58,864 bases of DNA from Bordetella petrii. GTDB lineage: Bacteria; Pseudomonadota; Gammaproteobacteria; Burkholderiales; Burkholderiaceae_B. The notes beneath the pieces were generated by a model. That model was not told the DNA's origin, searched no databases, and saw nothing but the letters and a program-made list of their open reading frames with translations. The stretch covers positions 1 to 58,864 of the forward strand of contig WMBV01000034.1 of NCBI GenBank assembly GCA_017745595.1, written 5' to 3'. A program made the translations under genes and the position numbers. How positions within the stretch are numbered: the stretch's first letter is position 1; each line of letters opens with the position of its first letter. Positions 36,557 through 44,903 of this stretch are shown here, piece by piece.

Positions 36557-37874
36557 GCTGCAAATCGGCGCGCTGTTGTTCGTGGTCACCTTCGCGGTGC
36601 TGTTTTCCGGCATTCCCATCGCCTTCGGCCTGACCGCCGTGTCCATCGCTTTCCTGGCCTGCTTCGGCGAGCCGGGCGCGCTGGAGGCCGTGGCCAAGAC
36701 CTTCATCGGCGAGCTGTCCAACTTCGCCCTGCTGACCCTGCCGATGTTCGTCGTGCTGGGCGCGGCCATCGGCATGTCGCGCGCAGGCCGCGACTTGTAC
36801 GAGTCGCTGCACCGCTGGCTGTGCCGGGTGCCCGGCGGCCTGGTCATCGCCAATATCGTCGGGTGCGGACTGTTCTCGGCGATGTGCGGCTCCAGCCCGG
36901 CCACCGCCGCCGCCATCGGCAAGGTCGGCATCCCCGAGATGCTCAAGCGCGGCGTGCCGGCCCGGCTGGCCACCGGCGCGATCGCCGCCGGCGGAACCCT
37001 GGGTATCCTGATCCCGCCGTCGATCACGTTCATCGTCTACGGGATCGTCACGCACACCTCGATCGCGCGGCTGTTCCTGGCCGGCGTGGTGCCGGGCCTG
37101 GCGCTGGTCGTGGTGTTCGCGGTGTACTCGTGGGTGGCCAGCCGTGCCGGCCTGCGCCGCGCGGGCGCCGGGGCGACGATGCAAGAGACCTACACCCTGG
37201 CCGAGAAACTCTCGGGCCTGCTGCGCACCCTGCCGTTCCTGGCGATCATCGTCGCGGTCACCGTATTCATGTACGGCGGCTTCGCCACGCCGTCCGAGGT
37301 CGCGGCCATCGCGGCCTTCCTGGCGCTGGTGCTGGTCGCGGTGGTGTACCGCGGGCTGCGCCTGGCCGACCTGTGGGCCATCATGCGCGATGCCACGCGC
37401 GAGTCCAGCATGATCCTGCTCATCATCGCCGCGGCGGCCCTGTATGCGTACATGATGTCCTATCTATACGTCACGCAGAGCGTGGCCGACTGGATGTTCG
37501 GCTGGCAGCTGAGCAATTGGCAGCTCATCCTGGTGCTCAACCTGTTCCTGCTGCTGGCGGGCTTCTTCATGCCGGCGGTCTCGGTCATCTTGATGAGCAT
37601 GCCCATCATGCTGCCGGTGCTGCAGCAGGGCCAGATAGACCTGGTGTGGTTCGCGGTGATCCTGACCATCAACCTCGAGATCGGCCTGATCCATCCTCCG
37701 CTGGGCTTGAATCTGTTCGTGATCCGCGGCGTTGCGCCCGACGTGCCGCTGCGCGAAGTGATGTGGGGCACGCTGCCCTTCGTCGTCATCATGGTGCTCT
37801 TCATCGTGCTGCTGACGTTCTTTCCCGGCATCGCCACGTGGCTGCCCGACCGCCTGATGGGCCCCGGCCATTAG
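36549..37874 (+). CDS. TRAP transporter large permease (DctM family)
   Basis: A 441-residue, very hydrophobic protein with about twelve helices, the Na+-coupled transport subunit. DctM signatures include FALLTLPMFVVLGAAIGMS, MCGSSPATAAAIGKVGIPEM and AAGGTLGILIPPSITFIVYG; the GxxxPPS motif is conserved. Overlap with the small permease shows co-transcription. The stop codon is followed within 2 bp by a repeat of a second type (37877-37959). Confidence 0.95.
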   Translation: MTELQIGALLFVVTFAVLFSGIPIAFGLTAVSIAFLACFGEPGALEAVAKTFIGELSNFALLTLPMFVVLGAAIGMSRAGRDLYESLHRWLCRVPGGLVIANIVGCGLFSAMCGSSPATAAAIGKVGIPEMLKRGVPARLATGAIAAGGTLGILIPPSITFIVYGIVTHTSIARLFLAGVVPGLALVVVFAVYSWVASRAGLRRAGAGATMQETYTLAEKLSGLLRTLPFLAIIVAVTVFMYGGFATPSEVAAIAAFLALVLVAVVYRGLRLADLWAIMRDATRESSMILLIIAAAALYAYMMSYLYVTQSVADWMFGWQLSNWQLILVLNLFLLLAGFFMPAVSVILMSMPIMLPVLQQGQIDLVWFAVILTINLEIGLIHPPLGLNLFVIRGVAPDVPLREVMWGTLPFVVIMVLFIVLLTFFPGIATWLPDRLMGPGH

Positions 37875-37876
37875 TG

Positions 37877-37959
37877 GGATCCACCCCCGAAGCGCTGCGC
37901 GCACCCGCCTCAAGGGGGCGACGCTGGCGGACCGGCAAAGCCGGCTCCGCGGCGTCCCC
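37877..37959. repeat. Second intergenic repeat family, hairpin-forming
   Basis: A GC-rich block beginning GGATCCACCCCCGAAGC with a stem-loop from 37914 to 37959 (GGGG...ACGC...GCGGA-CCGGC-AAA-GCCGG-TCCGC...GCGTCCCC). From memory similar blocks recur in Bordetella/Achromobacter and Comamonadaceae genomes, though I cannot verify it here. It lies right after the dctM stop and could serve as a terminator. Confidence 0.6.
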
Positions 37960-37984
37960 GATCGAGTTGCATCTATTTCTTGCC

Positions 37985-38076
37985 AGGTGTCTGGCTCCCG
38001 CCAGGGTGCCAGACACCGCTGTGTGCAGAGGATTTCGTCACACCTCGGTGTCTGACACCTTCGGAGTCAGACACCT
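37985..38076. repeat. Dispersed palindromic repeat, element E
   Basis: Units 37985-38017 (TCTGGC paired with GCCAGA) and 38047-38076 (consensus stem with a shortened loop). Unlike elements D and H, the two halves have different loops. It sits between the TRAP cluster and the crotonase gene in a 268-bp gap that also holds the second repeat family. Confidence 0.85.
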
Positions 38077-38142
38077 GCAGTATCCCGGCCCATACGCTTA
38101 AAGAAGTGCCATGGGACACTAACCCTGCGACAGGAGCCCCGC

Positions 38143-38868
38143 ATGAACCACGATACCGACGGCGCGCCGGTGCTTGAGATCGATGGGCCGCTCGCCCGGC
38201 TGCGGCTGTGCCGCCCCCGCCAGCACAACCGGCTGGACCCCGCCGACCTGCCGGTCATGCTGGACCACCTGGAACGTGTCGCGCGGGATCCCGCGCTGCG
38301 CGTGCTGGTGCTGACCGGCAGCGGCCGGCAGACGTTCAGCTCGGGCTATACGCTGGCCGCCATCCGCAACGAGCTCGACGACCGCTTCGAGCGCGTGCTG
38401 GATACGCTGGAGCAGTTGCCGCTGCCCGTCGTCTGCGCCCTGAACGGCAGCGTCTACGGCGGCGCCACCGACCTGGCGTTGTGCTGCGACTTTCGGATCG
38501 GCGTGCGCGGCAGCCGCATGTTCATGCCCGCCGCCAAATTCGGCCTGCACTACTACCCCGGCGGCCTGCGACGCTATGTGGCCAACCTGGGCCTGCCGGC
38601 GGCCAAGAAACTGTTCCTGAGCGCGCGCACCATCTATGCCGAGGAAATGCTGCGTATCGGCTTCCTGACCGACCTGGTCGAAGCCACCGAACTCGATGCC
38701 GCGGTGGACAGCCAGGTGCGGAGCCTGCTGGACTGCGCGCCGGGCGTCGTGGCATCGATGAAGGCGGCATTGAACCAGATCGCGGCGGGCGAGGCCGACG
38801 CGGGGCAGTTGCGGGCCGCCTACGAGGCGTCGCTGCGTTCGGAAGAACTGGCGCGGCGCGTGGGATAG
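38143..38868 (+). CDS. Enoyl-CoA hydratase/isomerase family protein (crotonase fold)
   Basis: A 241-residue crotonase-fold protein. Oxyanion-hole segments are TGSGRQTFSSGYTLAAI (about residues 55-71) and NGSVYGGATDLALCCDFRIG (about residues 100-119). The residue equivalent to hydratase Glu144 appears as D in GATD, and the second catalytic Glu is not evident, so it may be an isomerase, hydrolase or decarboxylase rather than a true hydratase. It could act on the CoA ester made by the upstream CoA-transferase, but repeats separate the two, so a shared operon is uncertain. Confidence 0.85.
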   Translation: MNHDTDGAPVLEIDGPLARLRLCRPRQHNRLDPADLPVMLDHLERVARDPALRVLVLTGSGRQTFSSGYTLAAIRNELDDRFERVLDTLEQLPLPVVCALNGSVYGGATDLALCCDFRIGVRGSRMFMPAAKFGLHYYPGGLRRYVANLGLPAAKKLFLSARTIYAEEMLRIGFLTDLVEATELDAAVDSQVRSLLDCAPGVVASMKAALNQIAAGEADAGQLRAAYEASLRSEELARRVG

Positions 38869-38902
38869 GGCCGGGTGCCGGCTGTCGGACTTTCATTTTC
38901 CA

Positions 38903-38918
38903 GGGGTCAGACACCTGG
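38903..38918. repeat. Remnant of the dispersed palindromic repeat (element F)
   Basis: GGGGTCAGACACCTGG is a half unit of the family, between the convergent crotonase and plsC genes. It makes a small stem CCAGG...CCTGG. The short duplicated GACCTGGC next to it suggests local rearrangement. Confidence 0.55.
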
Positions 38919-38934
38919 CGACCTGGCGACAGCG

Positions 38935-39678
38935 CTACAGACGCGCCGCGATAGCCGTGCGGGCCTGGCGCGACAGTTCCAGACGCGAGACTGGCTGGCC
39001 GTCCGAGGTATGGCCGGGCAGCGGCGGCAGGAACTCGACTTCGACGCTCAGGCCGGTGGCCCCCAGCACGCGCCACAAGTTGGCCGCCAGGGTTTCTTCG
39101 CCCACGAACGCGGCCAGCGGGCTGCGCCGGCCGTGCTGCAGAAAGCGCAGCACCACGGGCTGGATGGGCACGCCGGCGGCGCGGGCCGGCTCGAACAGGC
39201 TGGCATGGAACGGCCGCACGATGTCGCCTTCGCTGGTGGTGCCTTCCGGGAACAGCCCGACCGCCACGCCTTGCCGGAAGCGGTCTTGTACCGACTCGCC
39301 CACCGCGTGCACGGCGTGGCGCTGGCCGCGCTCGATGAACAACGTGCCGGCGCCGGCGGCCAGCCAGCCGATCAGCGGCCACTTGCGGATTTCGCTCTTG
39401 GCCACGAACGCGGTGGCCCGCACCGAGTTCACCACGAAAATGTCGATCCAGGACACGTGGTTGGCTACCCACAGCACCGGGCCGGCCAGCAAGGGATCGC
39501 CGGCGCGGGCGACGCGGATGCCGCACATGGCCATCAGCCGGCGCGACCAATAGCGGTTCAGGCCGGCGCGCGCCGGCAGGCTCATGAACGGATACAGCAG
39601 GCCCACGCACAGCAGGCCGAAAATGATCCACGGCGCCACCATGGCAAGGCGCAGGACGACACGCGGCAACTTCAGCAA
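38935..39678 (-). CDS. 1-acyl-sn-glycerol-3-phosphate acyltransferase (PlsC family)
   Basis: A 247-residue membrane-associated acyltransferase of phospholipid synthesis. The HX4D motif NHVSWID is at about residues 73-79, and the substrate motif FPEGTTSEGD lies near residues 142-151. One or two N-terminal hydrophobic segments anchor it (RLAMVAPWIIFGLLCVGLLYPF). It follows ruvX on the minus strand after 100 bp and is convergent with the crotonase gene. Confidence 0.93.
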   Translation of the reverse strand: MLKLPRVVLRLAMVAPWIIFGLLCVGLLYPFMSLPARAGLNRYWSRRLMAMCGIRVARAGDPLLAGPVLWVANHVSWIDIFVVNSVRATAFVAKSEIRKWPLIGWLAAGAGTLFIERGQRHAVHAVGESVQDRFRQGVAVGLFPEGTTSEGDIVRPFHASLFEPARAAGVPIQPVVLRFLQHGRRSPLAAFVGEETLAANLWRVLGATGLSVEVEFLPPLPGHTSDGQPVSRLELSRQARTAIAARL

Positions 39679-39778
39679 ATCGGGGGCCTCCGGACCGCCG
39701 CGGCGCCCACCCCTGTGGCGCGCCGCCGGCCGGCCAGCATCATACCCGCGATCGGCCGCGGCACGGCACGGCGGGGGG

Positions 39779-40174
39779 TCATGGCAGGGCGTCGAGATAG
39801 CGTTGCAGGATCACGGCCGCGGCCACGGCGTCGTCGGGCGCGTGGGTGCCCAGCAGGCGCTGGGCTTCCATGCTGGAGCCCCGTTCGTCGACCAGCTCGA
39901 CCGCCAGGCCGTAGCGGCCGTGCAGCTGGTTGGCGAAGCGCCGGCAGCGCGCGGTGGCGGGCTGCTCGCCGCCGTCGGCGGCCAGGGCCAGGCCCACGAT
40001 GACGCGCTGCGGCCGCCATTCTTGCAGCAGCTGCGCGATACGGGCGAAGCGCGCTTCGCGCACTTCGGAAAAAATGATTTCCAGGGGCCGCGCCTGGCGC
40101 GTCAGGGTGTTGCCGATGGCGATGCCGATTTTCTTTTCCCCGAAATCGAACGCCAGCAGGGTTTCTTCAGGCAT
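39779..40174 (-). CDS. ruvX: Holliday junction resolvase-like RuvX/YqgF
   Basis: A 131-residue RNase H-fold protein of the YqgF family, acting in pre-16S rRNA 5' processing and perhaps junction resolution. The N-terminus LAFDFGEKKIGIAIGN carries the catalytic Asp; VIVGLALAADGG and LVDERGSSMEAQRLL are the other conserved blocks, and DDAVAAAVILQRYL ends the fold. The ATG at 40174 is preferred over an in-frame GTG at 40183. It overlaps the yqgE stop by 8 bp, so they are coupled. Confidence 0.95.
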   Translation of the reverse strand: MPEETLLAFDFGEKKIGIAIGNTLTRQARPLEIIFSEVREARFARIAQLLQEWRPQRVIVGLALAADGGEQPATARCRRFANQLHGRYGLAVELVDERGSSMEAQRLLGTHAPDDAVAAAVILQRYLDALP

Positions 40175-40772
40175 GCCCCGCACCGCCGGACAGCATCACC
40201 GGGTCGATGCCCAGCAGCTTCAGCGCGGCCGGGTAGCGGTCTTCGGGCGGCACGTCGAAAATGATGTCGGCGTCGGCGCCCACGCTCAGCCAGGCGTTCT
40301 GCGCCATTTCGCTTTCGAGCTGGCCGGCGCCCCAGCCCGCATAGCCCAGGGTTACCAGCATGCGCGCCGGGCCGTTGCCGTCGGCCACGGCCTGCAGCAC
40401 GTCGCGCGACGTGGTAAGCGCCAGGTCGCCCAGCTTGATGCTGGAACTGTAGTCGCCCGCGGGCGCGTGCAGCACGAAGCCCCGGTCGGTTTGCACCGGC
40501 CCGCCGAAAAACACGGGCGAGTCTTTCACGGGCCGGATCTCGAGCTTGAGGTCGATACGCTCGAACAGGCTGGCCAGGGTCAGGTCGGTGGGCCGGTTGA
40601 TGACCAGCCCCAAGGCGCCGCGCACGGTGTGTTCGCAGACGTAGATGACGGACCCGGCCAGGCTGCCCTCGACCATCTGGGGCATGGCAATCAGGAACTG
40701 ATTGGAAAAATCGGTGGCCGGCGCGTCGGTGGCGTCGTCGTCGGCGGGCGTGTCGTGATTTTCGTCGGTCAT
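40167..40772 (-). CDS. YqgE/AlgH family protein
   Basis: A 201-residue UPF0301 protein. After an acidic, disordered N-terminus (residues 1-20) comes the family core FSNQFLIAMPQMVEGSLAGSVIYVCEH, GALGLVINRPTDLTLASLF and FFGGPVQTDRGFVLH, with a C-terminal LGYAGWGAGQLESEMAQNAWL. Molecular role not settled. Start at 40772 (MTDENHD) is better than longer frames that run into the rubredoxin gene. The yqgE-ruvX pairing is widespread in proteobacteria. Confidence 0.94.
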   Translation of the reverse strand: MTDENHDTPADDDATDAPATDFSNQFLIAMPQMVEGSLAGSVIYVCEHTVRGALGLVINRPTDLTLASLFERIDLKLEIRPVKDSPVFFGGPVQTDRGFVLHAPAGDYSSSIKLGDLALTTSRDVLQAVADGNGPARMLVTLGYAGWGAGQLESEMAQNAWLSVGADADIIFDVPPEDRYPAALKLLGIDPVMLSGGAGHA

Positions 40773-40837
40773 GGCAACCCCTGGGCGCTGTACGCGGACG
40801 GGCGGCCGGGCCGCGGACGGCCGGGACACCCGCGCGG

Positions 40838-41002
40838 TCAGATTTCCATTAATTCGAAGTCTTCCTTGCGGGCACCACATTCGGGACACACCCAGTTGGG
40901 CGGCACGTCTTCCCAGCGGGTGCCGGGCGCGATGCCTTCATCGGGCAAGCCAGCCTCTTCATCGTAAACCCAACCGCAGATCAGGCACATCCAAGTACGC
41001 AT
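40838..41002 (-). CDS. Rubredoxin
   Basis: A 54-residue one-iron electron carrier. CLICG (residues 6-10) and CPECG (residues 39-43) provide the four Cys ligands, with the usual WVYDEEAG and APGTRWEDVPPNWVCPEC core. Start at 41002 (MRTWMCLICGW) is the family start; 43 residues of upstream open frame lie in the promoter region. It is divergent from thiD and upstream of yqgE. Confidence 0.97.
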   Translation of the reverse strand: MRTWMCLICGWVYDEEAGLPDEGIAPGTRWEDVPPNWVCPECGARKEDFELMEI

Positions 41003-41160
41003 ATATTCTCTTTTCTCTGTTACATCAACTGGCGCCCGCCCCCGGAGGCGGGCAACGCGCAGGGCGCATCCATTAGAATGGGGCAATCTTACCGAAACCC
41101 AATAGGGGTTGCCCGATTTGCCGCCGCGCAATCCGGGCCTTCCCCCTTATTCCGCAGCTT

Positions 41161-41970
41161 GTGGCCCTTGTGACTCCCCCTCTTATCCTGATTTTCGGGC
41201 CCGTCGACCCGTCTGGCGCCGACGGCCTGCCCGCCGACGCCGTTACTTGCGCGCGCCTGGGGTGCCATGGCCTGGCCGCGGCCACCGCCCTGACCGTGCA
41301 GGATACCGCCGGCATCGAAGAAATCCATCCCGTTACCCCCGAGCTGCTCGACGACCAGGCCCGCTGCCTGCTCGAAGACATGCCGGTGCAGGCCATCAAG
41401 GTGGGCGGGCTGTACAGCGCCGAAGCGGCCAGCGTGGCCGCCCAGGTCGCGGCCGACTACAGCCAGGTACCGCTGGTGCTGCACCTGGGCCAGCGCGGCC
41501 TGCCGGCGCACGACGCGGCCTCGCAGGACGACGCCGACGACCTGCTGGCCGCCACGCTGGAGCTGGTGCTGCCCCAGACCGACCTGGTGGTGGTCGAACA
41601 CCTGCGGCTGGCGCAGTGGCATGCCGACGGCGACATCGACATCGGCGACGCCCCCAGCCCCATGCACGCCATGGTGGCGGGCGGCGCGCAATGGGTGCTG
41701 GTGCTGGGGTCGCCGGTGCGGCCCGGGCACCACGCCAACGTGCTGCTGGGCCCGGGCGGGCAGACGGTCACCTGGCCCTGGCAGGCGCCGCCCGAGCGCA
41801 ACGCCGACACCGGCGGAGTCGCCGCCACCGCCGCGGCCGCCATGCTGGCCCAGGGGCTCGACATGCCCAAGGCCGTCGAGCAGGCGCTGCGCCACGCCGA
41901 CGAAACCGTGGGCGCCGCCTTCCTGGCCGGCATGGGCCGCCGCATTCCCAACCGCCTAGGTACGCCATGA
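41161..41970 (+). CDS. thiD: Hydroxymethylpyrimidine/phosphomethylpyrimidine kinase
   Basis: A 269-residue ribokinase-fold kinase of thiamine synthesis that phosphorylates HMP and HMP-P. The N-terminal LILIFGPVDPSGADGLPADAVTCARLGCHG replaces the classic SGGAGIQADLK block, a variation seen in this lineage, and AIKVGGLYSAEA plus a late Gly-rich phosphate-binding region are retained. Start is GTG at 41161, with GTG at 41170 possible; no clear Shine-Dalgarno sequence is seen. It overlaps thiE by ATGA. No TPP riboswitch is visible upstream, only a small leader hairpin. Confidence 0.88.
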   Translation: MALVTPPLILIFGPVDPSGADGLPADAVTCARLGCHGLAAATALTVQDTAGIEEIHPVTPELLDDQARCLLEDMPVQAIKVGGLYSAEAASVAAQVAADYSQVPLVLHLGQRGLPAHDAASQDDADDLLAATLELVLPQTDLVVVEHLRLAQWHADGDIDIGDAPSPMHAMVAGGAQWVLVLGSPVRPGHHANVLLGPGGQTVTWPWQAPPERNADTGGVAATAAAAMLAQGLDMPKAVEQALRHADETVGAAFLAGMGRRIPNRLGTP

Positions 41971-42626
41971 GCTCGCCGCGTTTTCCGGCCGGCCTGTATG
42001 GCGTCACCCCCGAATGGGACGACACCGACCGCCTGATGGACGCCGTCCGCCAGGCGGCCGCGGGCGGCATGACCGCCCTGCAACTGCGCCGCAAGCTCGC
42101 CACCGTGCCGCAGCGCGTCGCCCAGGCCCGCGCGCTGGCGCCGCTGTGCCGCGAACTGGGCGTGGTGTTCCTGGTCAACGATCACTGGCAGCTGGCGCTG
42201 GAAGTCGGCGCCGACGGCGCCCACCTGGGCCGCGACGACGGCGACCTGGCGCAGGCGCGCGCGCAGGCCGGCCCCGGCCTGATCCTGGGCGCCTCTTGCT
42301 ACGATGACCTGACCCGCGCGCGCCAGCTGCTCGATGCCGGCGCCGACTACATCGCCTTCGGCGCGGTATTTTCCTCTTCGACCAAGCCGCAGGCGGTGCG
42401 CGCGCCCCTGGCGCTGCTGGGGCAGGCGCGCGAACTCGCCGCCGGCCGCGCCGCGCCGCGGCCCGCCGTGGTGGCCATCGGCGGCATCACCCCCGCCAAT
42501 GCGCCCCAGGTGGCCCAGGCCGGCGCCGACAGCATCGCCGTCATTACCGGGCTGTTCGAAGCGCCCGACATCCGGCAGGCCGCCGCGGCCTGCTCGGCGC
42601 CCTTTATCGCTTCCACTGACTCTTAG
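41967..42626 (+). CDS. thiE: Thiamine phosphate synthase
   Basis: A 219-residue TIM-barrel enzyme that joins HMP-PP and thiazole phosphate. Conserved blocks: LYGVTPE at the N-terminus, [31 protein letters not shown] (residues 70-93, diphosphate and Mg2+ binding), [17 protein letters not shown] and [14 protein letters not shown]. It follows thiD with a 4-bp overlap and precedes hemL. Confidence 0.96.
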   Translation: MSSPRFPAGLYGVTPEWDDTDRLMDAVRQAAAGGMTALQLRRKLATVPQRVAQARALAPLCRELGVVFLVNDHWQLALEVGADGAHLGRDDGDLAQARAQAGPGLILGASCYDDLTRARQLLDAGADYIAFGAVFSSSTKPQAVRAPLALLGQARELAAGRAAPRPAVVAIGGITPANAPQVAQAGADSIAVITGLFEAPDIRQAAAACSAPFIASTDS

Positions 42627-42636
42627 CCGTTACACC

Positions 42637-43920
42637 ATGTCCAGCAACGCCCAACTGTTCGATCGTGCCTGCCGCAGCATTCCCGGCGGCGTCAATTCGC
42701 CCGTGCGCGCCTTCCGCTCGGTAGGCGGCACGCCGCGCTTCATCAAGCGCGCGCAAGGCCCCTATGTGTGGGACGAAGAAGATACCCGCTACATCGACTA
42801 CGTCGGCTCGTGGGGCCCGGCCATCCTGGGCCACGCCCACCCCGACGTGGTGCAGGCGGTGCGCGAGGCCGCGCTCGACGGCCTGTCGTTCGGCGCGCCC
42901 ACCCAGGCCGAAATCGAACTGGCCGAAGTCCTGATCGAGCGCCTGCCCTCGCTGGAACAGGTGCGGCTGGTCAGTTCGGGCACCGAGGCCACCATGACGG
43001 CCATCCGCCTGGCGCGCGGCGCCACCGGCCGCGCCAAGATCGTCAAGTTCGAAGGCTGCTATCACGGGCATTCCGACAGCCTGCTGGTCAAGGCCGGCTC
43101 GGGCCTGCTGACCCTCGGCAATCCCAGCTCGGCCGGCGTGCCGCCCGAGTTCGTGGCGCATACGCTCACGCTGGAATACAACAACCTGGACGCGGTGCAG
43201 GCCGCCTTCGCGCAGCATGGCACCGACATCGCCTGCGTGATCGTCGAGCCGGTGGCCGGCAACATGAACCTGATCAAGCCGGTGGACGGCTTCCTGCAAG
43301 GCTTGCGCGACGTCTGCACGCAGCACGGCGCGGTGCTGATTTTCGACGAAGTCATGACCGGCTTTCGCGTCGGCCCGCAGGGCGTGCAGGGCCTGTCGGG
43401 CATCAAGCCCGACCTGACCACCCTGGCCAAAGTCATCGGCGGCGGCATGCCGGTGGGCGCGCTGGGCGGCCGGGCCGACCTGATGGCGCACCTGGCGCCG
43501 CTGGGCGGCGTGTACCAGGCCGGCACGCTGTCGGGCAACCCGGTGGCGGTGGCCGCGGGGCTGGCCACGCTGCGCCTGATCGCGCAGCCCGGCTTCTACG
43601 AGCAACTGGCCCGCCAGACCCAGCGCCTGACCGACGGGCTGCGCCAGCGCGCCCACGCCGCCGGCATCCCGTTCGCGGCCGACGCCATCGGCGGCATGTT
43701 CGGCATTTATTTCCGCGACACGGTGCCCGCCTCGTTCGCCGAGGTCTCGGCCGGCGACACCGGCACCTTCAAACGCTTCTTCCACGCCATGCTGGACCGC
43801 GGCGTGCATTTCGCGCCCTCGGCGTTCGAAGCCGGCTTCGTGTCGGCCACCCACGACGACGCCGTCATCGACGCCACCCTGGACGCGGCCGAGGCGGTGT
43901 TCGCGGAAATGAAGGGCTGA
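42637..43920 (+). CDS. hemL: Glutamate-1-semialdehyde 2,1-aminomutase
   Basis: A 427-residue PLP enzyme that makes 5-aminolevulinate in the C5 haem pathway. It begins with the typical [22 protein letters not shown]; the PLP Lys lies in [18 protein letters not shown] (about residue 265), the cofactor Asp in [13 protein letters not shown], and [12 protein letters not shown] is conserved. It is tandem with thiD-thiE (10-bp gap after thiE). A dispersed repeat lies between its stop and the convergent Rid gene. Confidence 0.97.
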   Translation: MSSNAQLFDRACRSIPGGVNSPVRAFRSVGGTPRFIKRAQGPYVWDEEDTRYIDYVGSWGPAILGHAHPDVVQAVREAALDGLSFGAPTQAEIELAEVLIERLPSLEQVRLVSSGTEATMTAIRLARGATGRAKIVKFEGCYHGHSDSLLVKAGSGLLTLGNPSSAGVPPEFVAHTLTLEYNNLDAVQAAFAQHGTDIACVIVEPVAGNMNLIKPVDGFLQGLRDVCTQHGAVLIFDEVMTGFRVGPQGVQGLSGIKPDLTTLAKVIGGGMPVGALGGRADLMAHLAPLGGVYQAGTLSGNPVAVAAGLATLRLIAQPGFYEQLARQTQRLTDGLRQRAHAAGIPFAADAIGGMFGIYFRDTVPASFAEVSAGDTGTFKRFFHAMLDRGVHFAPSAFEAGFVSATHDDAVIDATLDAAEAVFAEMKG

Positions 43921-43932
43921 CGGGGAGCTGCC

Positions 43933-44044
43933 AGGTGTCTGACTCCCGTGGTCAGGTGTCAGGCTCCGCAGGTGCCTGACACCGCTGTATAAGCGGCGCC
44001 CTGCCCGCTTCGGTGTCTGACACCCTACGGGAGTCAGACACCTG
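43933..44044. repeat. Dispersed palindromic repeat, element G (mosaic)
   Basis: The right unit 44012-44043 has loop CCCTACGGG. The left side starts with the first 17 bases of the matching inverted copy (43933-43949) and then switches to a different unit with stem GTCAGGC/GCCTGAC (43954-43983). This mosaic suggests recombination between subtypes. It lies between convergent hemL and the Rid-family gene. Confidence 0.85.
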
Positions 44045-44061
44045 ACCATACTTGACCGTGC

Positions 44062-44466
44062 CTAGCCCGGAATGACGGCGGTGACCTCGATTTCGACCTT
44101 GGCGCGGTCCTCGATCAGGCCGGCCACCTGGAACGCCGTCATGGGCGGGAAGTGGCGGCCGATGACTTCGCGGTAGTGCTTGCCGATCTCGGGATACGCG
44201 GCCACATACTCTTGCTTGTCGGTCACGTACCAGGTCATGCGCACAATGTGCTCGGGCCGGCCGCCGCCTTCGGCCAGGATGGCCACGATGTTTTCCAGGG
44301 TCTGCCGCACCTGGCCGGCGAAATCGTCGGTCTGGAATTGCTGCTGGCCGTCCCAGCCGACCTGCCCGCCCACGAACACCAGCCGGTCGCCCACCGCGAC
44401 CTGCGTCATCACACCGTTCGAATATCCCCGCGGCGGCATCCAGTCCGGCGGTTGCAGAATCTTCAT
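44062..44466 (-). CDS. RidA/YjgF-family protein, atypical
   Basis: A 134-residue Rid-family protein, the last gene of the aryl-CoA operon. The family core is visible: LVFVGGQVGWDGQQQFQTDDFAGQVRQTLENIVAILAEGG and VEIEVTAV at the end. The position of the catalytic Arg (FPARS in E. coli RidA) reads FPPMT, so classical 2-iminoacid deaminase activity is doubtful. Since the pathway handles an amino-substituted CoA ester, a role with an enamine/imine intermediate is a reasonable guess. It is 4 bp after the thioesterase gene. Confidence 0.88.
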   Translation of the reverse strand: MKILQPPDWMPPRGYSNGVMTQVAVGDRLVFVGGQVGWDGQQQFQTDDFAGQVRQTLENIVAILAEGGGRPEHIVRMTWYVTDKQEYVAAYPEIGKHYREVIGRHFPPMTAFQVAGLIEDRAKVEIEVTAVIPG

Positions 44467-44470
44467 GGAA

Positions 44471-44893
44471 TCATCCTGTCATTAAAAACGCCTGCATGCG
44501 CTGGCGCAGATCATCGGGAATGGCGGTCGAGCGCAACGTGCGCAGGTCCACCGTCACAATCGTCAATGCCGCCTTCAGGCGGGTACCGCCGTCCGGGCCC
44601 ATGAACTGCACGTCGGCGGCGAACGACGCGCCGCCGATGCGCCGCACGGCGAGTTCCTGGCGCAGCTTTTCGTGCCAGCGGCTGGGCGCGGTGAAATCGC
44701 ACTGCACCGATGCCAGCGGCGTGCCGATCTGGCGCTCGACGTGCAGGGCGTGAAACGGCAGGCCCATGCCCTTGTCGAACCACTCTTCGACAAAATCGTT
44801 GATCATCTCGAAATAGCGCGGGTAGAACACGATGCCGGCCGGATCGCAGTGCCGGAAGCGCACCTCGACCTCGCTGACGAAGGGTGTGGCCAT
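44471..44893 (-). CDS. 4-hydroxybenzoyl-CoA thioesterase-family acyl-CoA thioesterase
   Basis: A 140-residue hotdog-fold thioesterase. VRFRHCDPAGIVFYPRYFEMINDFVEEWF (residues 9-37) carries the catalytic Asp of the 4HBT family. Start at 44893 (MATPFVSEVE) is chosen because a longer frame overlaps the ligase. Probably releases CoA from dead-end aryl- or alicyclic-CoA esters, a common housekeeping role in CoA-dependent aromatic pathways. It lies 10 bp after the ligase gene. Confidence 0.92.
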   Translation of the reverse strand: MATPFVSEVEVRFRHCDPAGIVFYPRYFEMINDFVEEWFDKGMGLPFHALHVERQIGTPLASVQCDFTAPSRWHEKLRQELAVRRIGGASFAADVQFMGPDGGTRLKAALTIVTVDLRTLRSTAIPDDLRQRMQAFLMTG

Positions 44894-44903
44894 GAATGTT
44901 TCC

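Noticed and set aside
41079-41160. Possible TPP riboswitch upstream of thiD
   Set aside because: The leader has a small hairpin (AACCC/GGGTT inside GGGCAA/TTGCCC) but none of the conserved TPP-aptamer motifs such as CUGAGA or the ACCUGAUCUGG block.
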